Assembly (NCBI GenBank): GCA_013816725.1 | Contig: JACDEA010000144.1 | Location: 1 to 6,173, forward strand | Direction of reading: 5' to 3' | DNA length: 6,173 bases | Origin: Actinomycetota bacterium | GTDB lineage: Bacteria > Actinomycetota > Acidimicrobiia > Acidimicrobiales > JACDEA01 | Made by a program: the position numbers and the translations under genes | Shown: piece by piece, positions 5,440 to 6,173 of the stretch | Position numbering within the stretch: the stretch's first letter is position 1 | How the letters are laid out: every line of letters begins with the position of its first letter | The notes under the pieces: model-generated | Databases searched by the model: none | What the model was told of the DNA's origin: nothing | What the model saw: the letters and a program-made list of their open reading frames with translations, nothing else

Positions 5440-6173
5440 CGGACCTGTGGGAGCGGCTCCGCGGCCGCGACACCTCGCTGTGGCCCGACGGCAATGTCGC
5501 CGCCGACCGGCTCGGGTGGCTCGACGTTGCCTCAACGATGCGGGCTGAGGCCGGCGCGCTGCAGTCATGGGCCGACTCGATCGACGCCCATCACGTCGTC
5601 CTGCTCGGGATGGGCGGATCGTCGCTCGGACCTGAAGTGCTGCGCGCCGCGCTGGGCAGCGAGCGCCTCGTCGTGCTCGACACAACCGACCCGGCCACGA
5701 TCGCCGCCGCGCCCGTCGGGCCCGACACCTTCTTTCTCGTGTCCTCCAAATCGGGGACGACACTCGAGGTCACCACATTGCTGGCCTATGCGTGGGAACG
5801 GGTGCCCGACGGGTCCCATTACGCGGCGATCACCGATCCGGGAACCGCGCTGGCGTCGCTGGCCGCGGAACGAGCGTTCAACCGCACGTTCGTCAACCCA
5901 GCTGACATCGGCGGTCGCTACTCGGTCCTGTCGTACTTTGGGCTGGTACCCGCCGCGTTGCTCGGGTACGACGTCGCCGAGCTGTGCGAGCGGGCACTGG
6001 CGACCGATCCCGAACCCGCGGTGGCGCTGGGCGTGGCCTTGGCCGACGCACAACGCGAAGGCCGCGACAAGGTCACCGTGGTCCCGCCGTTGGCGTTCGC
6101 CGCCTTCGGCTTGTGGGTCGAGCAACTCATCGCCGAGTCGACCGGCAAGCGGGGAACGGGGCTGGTTCCGGTG
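5436..6173 (+). CDS. pgi: Glucose-6-phosphate isomerase, N-terminal part (runs off the window)
   Basis: This enzyme interconverts glucose-6-phosphate and fructose-6-phosphate, linking the transketolase/transaldolase products to glycolysis and the oxidative branch. The 246 codons present are open to the right edge. Two SIS-type sugar-phosphate motifs are clear: VVLLGMGGSSLGPEVL (about 54-69) and the phosphate-binding loop VSSKSGTT (102-109). They are followed by NPADIGGRYSVLSYFGLVPA (about 154-173) and EQLIAESTGK (229-238), which carry the PGI-family Arg, Glu and Lys positions. The N-terminal segment DTSLWPDGNVAADRLGWLD (12-30) resembles the start of the PGI half of the bifunctional transaldolase-PGI proteins known from several bacterial phyla. 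The GTG at 5436 overlaps the tal TGA as GTGA, indicating termination-reinitiation; only a weak AAGG precedes it. The frame differs from tal, so this is a separate cistron as read. Confidence 0.95.
   Translation, partial: MTDLWERLRGRDTSLWPDGNVAADRLGWLDVASTMRAEAGALQSWADSIDAHHVVLLGMGGSSLGPEVLRAALGSERLVVLDTTDPATIAAAPVGPDTFFLVSSKSGTTLEVTTLLAYAWERVPDGSHYAAITDPGTALASLAAERAFNRTFVNPADIGGRYSVLSYFGLVPAALLGYDVAELCERALATDPEPAVALGVALADAQREGRDKVTVVPPLAFAAFGLWVEQLIAESTGKRGTGLVPV

Noticed and set aside
1..6173. Search for tRNA, rRNA, CRISPR repeats, insertion sequences, riboswitches and hairpin terminators.
   Set aside because: I saw none. The gaps are at most 33 bases, and neither cluster ends inside the window, so no terminator is expected.

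Overview
The window is GC-rich and densely coded, with seven genes packed almost end to end and no non-coding stretch longer than about 33 bases. Codon use, GTG starts, TANNNT boxes 7-8 bases before start codons, and the enzyme subtypes point to a high-GC actinobacterium. An Acidimicrobiia-like lineage is my best guess; this is inference, since no rRNA or other marker is present.

The left part (1-1122) is a minus-strand cluster read right to left. It holds a TetR/AcrR-type repressor (511-1122), a PaaI-like hotdog thioesterase (91-501), and the first 30 codons of a gene whose product begins with a signal peptide or membrane anchor (1-91). Spacings of 9 bases and then a 1-base overlap suggest one transcript.

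A 33-base divergent gap (1123-1155) separates this from the plus-strand cluster. It carries a candidate -10 box for each direction, both placed as for leaderless transcripts, and a small inverted repeat over the start of the rightward gene.

The right part (1156-6173) encodes a standalone FIST-domain protein (1156-2307), then transketolase tkt (2319-4370), transaldolase tal (4354-5439) and the N-terminal 246 codons of glucose-6-phosphate isomerase pgi (5436-6173, running off the window). tkt/tal overlap by 17 bases and tal/pgi by 4 bases, so the three enzymes are probably translated in a coupled way. Together they carry out the non-oxidative pentose phosphate reactions and return fructose-6-phosphate to glucose-6-phosphate. 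Other pentose phosphate genes often follow such a cluster but are outside the window.

Most of the window is ordinary central metabolism. I found no convincing new system. The points most worth a second look are the very acidic, repeat-encoded tail of transketolase, the FIST sensor-like protein placed directly before the sugar-phosphate enzymes, the separate tal and pgi genes that resemble a split form of the known Tal-Pgi fusion, and the run of leaderless-type promoters.
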